Origin: Candidatus Bathyarchaeota archaeon
GTDB taxonomy: Archaea; Thermoproteota; Bathyarchaeia; Bathyarchaeales; Bathycorpusculaceae
Length of the DNA: 64,000 bases
Direction: 5' to 3'
Assembly (NCBI GenBank): GCA_026014545.1
Contig: JAOZIH010000006.1
Location: forward strand, 1 to 64,000
Part shown: positions 62,296-64,000 of the stretch, piece after piece
Layout of the letters: each line of letters starts with the position of its first letter
How positions within the stretch are numbered: the stretch's first letter is position 1
The notes under the pieces: generated by a model
Databases searched by the model: none
Told to the model about the DNA's origin: nothing
The model's input: only the letters and a program-made list of their open reading frames with translations
Made by a program: the position numbers and the translations under genes

Positions 62296-62568
62296 TTACT
62301 TGGCAGCAAGTTTCGGAGCAAGCTTGTCGATAGCTTCTTTAATTTTATTCCATTCTTCCAGATTCCTAAGGCTAAACTTGTTTTTTCTTTTCCAAGCGTC
62401 ATTCTTTTTAACCCAAAGGTACACGCCAACCGACCGCTTTCCATAAGACTCGTAGAGCACGATAGCTTCCCACCATTTCGAGCTCTTAAAAATGGTAACG
62501 TAGTCGATAACCTTGTATACTTCGGAGATAGGGAGTTTTTCCTGAGGTTTTTCGCTTGATTCACTCAT
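62296..62568 (-). CDS. conserved small archaeal protein, unknown function
   Basis: A 90-residue protein, likely starting at ATG 62568 rather than the ATG 39 nt earlier. It has a mixed fold with aromatic-rich strands (IFKSSKWWEAIVLYESYGKRSVGVYLWVKK) and a helical end (LEEWNKIKEAIDKLAPKLAAK). The W-x-A-I-V-x-Y...R-x-V-x-V-Y-L pattern resembles PC4-like single-strand-binding folds, but not strongly enough to name it. Confidence 0.6.
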   Translation of the reverse strand: MSESSEKPQEKLPISEVYKVIDYVTIFKSSKWWEAIVLYESYGKRSVGVYLWVKKNDAWKRKNKFSLRNLEEWNKIKEAIDKLAPKLAAK

Positions 62569-62792
62569 ACGAGCTTGCACCCAAGCACTTAGTATGCTCA
62601 CAACCATTTAAGCATATACTAAAGATAATATTTGGCAATATTGCTGAACCTCGCCCTCGTAACAAGCAGATGCCCTCTATACTTTTTGACACATTTAACT
62701 TATCAATGTCTTTATCGTTGAGTAGCCTGCTCCAAGAAGTAACTGATGACACAGAAACTGCTGCCATAACTAAAGGAATGTTAACGAGTTTT

Positions 62793-63170
62793 TCATTCTT
62801 TGTAGGCTATAGCTGAAATTTCGACAAGGGCGCCAGACGGAAGCTCTATCCCAACTGTGGCGCGTGCTGGCGGCTCTTTACTGAAGTATTTTGCGTATTC
62901 GCTGTTGAATTCGCTGAAAAGCGCCATGGATGAAAGGTAAACAGTGACCTGCACTATGTCGTTTAAGTCGTAGCTTGCGGCGTTTAGTATTGCCTTTATG
63001 TTCCGCATAACCTGTGCAGTCTGCGCCTTAATATCACCCTCGATTATTTTGCCTTCTTTATGGTCGATGGCTAATTGGCCTGAAACAAAAATGAAATTGC
63101 CCGCCTTTACCGCTTGGCTGTAGGGGCCTACAGGTTTAGGCGCATTCTCAGTTTGTATAGCTTTTTTCAT
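62793..63170 (-). CDS. ridA: RidA family protein (reactive imine deaminase)
   Basis: A 125-residue trimer-forming protein with [28 protein letters not shown], then [29 protein letters not shown] and [23 protein letters not shown]. The Arg of PPARAT is the catalytic/ligand residue for the RidA subgroup. It hydrolyses reactive 2-aminoacrylate-type enamines. Full length. Confidence 0.95.
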   Translation of the reverse strand: MKKAIQTENAPKPVGPYSQAVKAGNFIFVSGQLAIDHKEGKIIEGDIKAQTAQVMRNIKAILNAASYDLNDIVQVTVYLSSMALFSEFNSEYAKYFSKEPPARATVGIELPSGALVEISAIAYKE

Positions 63171-63341
63171 AGTTTAGGCACTCCAATTTTCCTTTTTTGC
63201 ATAGAAGCTTAAAATCGCTTTTGGATGTTGCGACAAGATAAAAAGGTAGTTTGTTTAATTTTAAGTGGGAATGTAGAAAGCCTTTTAAGAAAAAGGGGCG
63301 GTTATTAAAACGCTCAATTGTAGCTTTAATGAAGTGTTCCT

Positions 63342-64000
63342 ATGAGACGAAAAGGAAAATACTTGTTTACTTCAGAATCAGTAGGCGAGGGTCACCCCGA
63401 CAAAGTTGCCGACCAAATCTCTGACAGCATTCTGGACGCTATCATAGCTAAAGACCCGAAGGCACGAGTCGACTGCGAAACGCTGGTGATGCAGGGAAAC
63501 GTCATAGTCACAGGCCAAATCACAACATCCTGCTACGTAGCCATACCCAAAATCGTTAGAAACACACTGCGAGAAATCGGATTCGACAACGCCAAAGACG
63601 GATTGGACTGGGAAACCTGTGGCATCCTAGTCTCCTTAGAAGACCAATCCCCAGACATTGCACGGGGAGTGAATGAAACGGAAACCCATGAGCAAGGCGC
63701 TGGAGACCAAGGGATGATGTTCGGATACGCCACAAACGAAACAAAAGAGCTGATGCCCATGCCAATAATGCTGGCGCACAAGCTTGTCAAAAGACTTGCG
63801 GATTGCAGAAAACAGAAGATTCTGCCATATCTGCGGCCAGACTGCAAATCTCAGGTTACAGTGGAATATTGCGATGGAAAACCAGTAAAAGTGCACACCG
63901 TGGTCATCGCTGCGCAGCATACAGAGGAAGTTGACGAAGCAAAAGTAAGAGAAGACGTAATTAACCAAGTGATCAAGGCAATTATTCCCACGGAAATGTT
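63342..64000 (+). CDS. metK: S-adenosylmethionine synthetase, 5' part (runs off window)
   Basis: The first 219 codons of a bacterial-type MetK, not the archaeal-type MAT. Marks are [45 protein letters not shown] and the flexible-loop/ATP block [13 protein letters not shown]. It makes SAM from methionine and ATP, needed by the radical SAM proteins here. Most archaea use the divergent archaeal MAT, so this points to transfer from bacteria or a lineage that carries the bacterial type. Confidence 0.93.
   Translation, partial: MRRKGKYLFTSESVGEGHPDKVADQISDSILDAIIAKDPKARVDCETLVMQGNVIVTGQITTSCYVAIPKIVRNTLREIGFDNAKDGLDWETCGILVSLEDQSPDIARGVNETETHEQGAGDQGMMFGYATNETKELMPMPIMLAHKLVKRLADCRKQKILPYLRPDCKSQVTVEYCDGKPVKVHTVVIAAQHTEEVDEAKVREDVINQVIKAIIPTEM

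Noticed and set aside
1-64000. CRISPR arrays, rRNA genes and IS transposases
   Set aside because: I looked for regularly spaced repeats, conserved rRNA stretches and transposase motifs and found none.

Overview
The window is archaeal chromosome, most likely from the Bathyarchaeia (Miscellaneous Crenarchaeotal Group) or a close TACK relative. This is inferred from gene content, not from a marker search. Supporting signs are tRNA genes with introns, an LSm protein, a GPN-loop GTPase, DUF4443 and NitrOD5-like proteins, TATA-box promoters with short or absent leaders, and an MtrH-family methyltransferase beside its own corrinoid protein. Strong GGAGG-type ribosome binding sites occur in several operons, and TTG/GTG starts are common.

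1-11.6 kb: a 16-residue lysine-rich peptide gene, a tandem di-iron ferritin-like protein, two ABC-2 export systems, a PQQ-propeller surface protein, a CdvA-like coiled-coil protein and a PadR regulator. 11.6-12.1 kb: intron-containing tRNA-Lys followed by an integrase relic. 12.3-17.2 kb: two radical SAM proteins flank an RnfD protein fused to the ferredoxin part of RnfC. 17.3-22 kb: two giant GT-C-like membrane proteins. 22-29.2 kb: corrinoid protein, MtrH homologue, B12-type radical SAM protein, CbiB and a DUF255 protein, so cobamide chemistry is a local theme. 29.4-30.7 kb: adenine/methylthioadenosine salvage pair. 33-41.8 kb: regulators, a transporter, and a complete oligopeptide ABC system whose binding protein is circularly permuted. 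42-45.9 kb: transporters and an aldolase.

46-50.4 kb: tRNA-Phe with a non-canonical intron beside a LAGLIDADG gene, two convergent tiny genes sharing stop-codon bases, tRNA-Val, and a heat-shock pair (Hsp20 plus HTH regulator).

50.5-56.3 kb: the highlight is an integrated plasmid-like element of about 5.74 kb bounded by a 24-bp direct repeat. It carries an HUH rolling-circle replication protein, an HTH regulator with twin palindromic sites, several unknown genes and a tyrosine integrase. The repeat lies inside the integrase reading frame: the promoter, ribosome site, start codon and first 25 codons are at the right end, and the catalytic remainder is at the left end. Excision would rebuild a 322-codon integrase. 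The target is not a tRNA but an inverted-repeat site.

56.4-64 kb: core genes: UbiA-type prenyltransferase, LSm, PAS histidine kinase, EF-Tu-like domain protein, GPN-loop GTPase, DUF4443 regulator, RidA and the start of a bacterial-type MetK. No rRNA, CRISPR array or IS transposase was seen.
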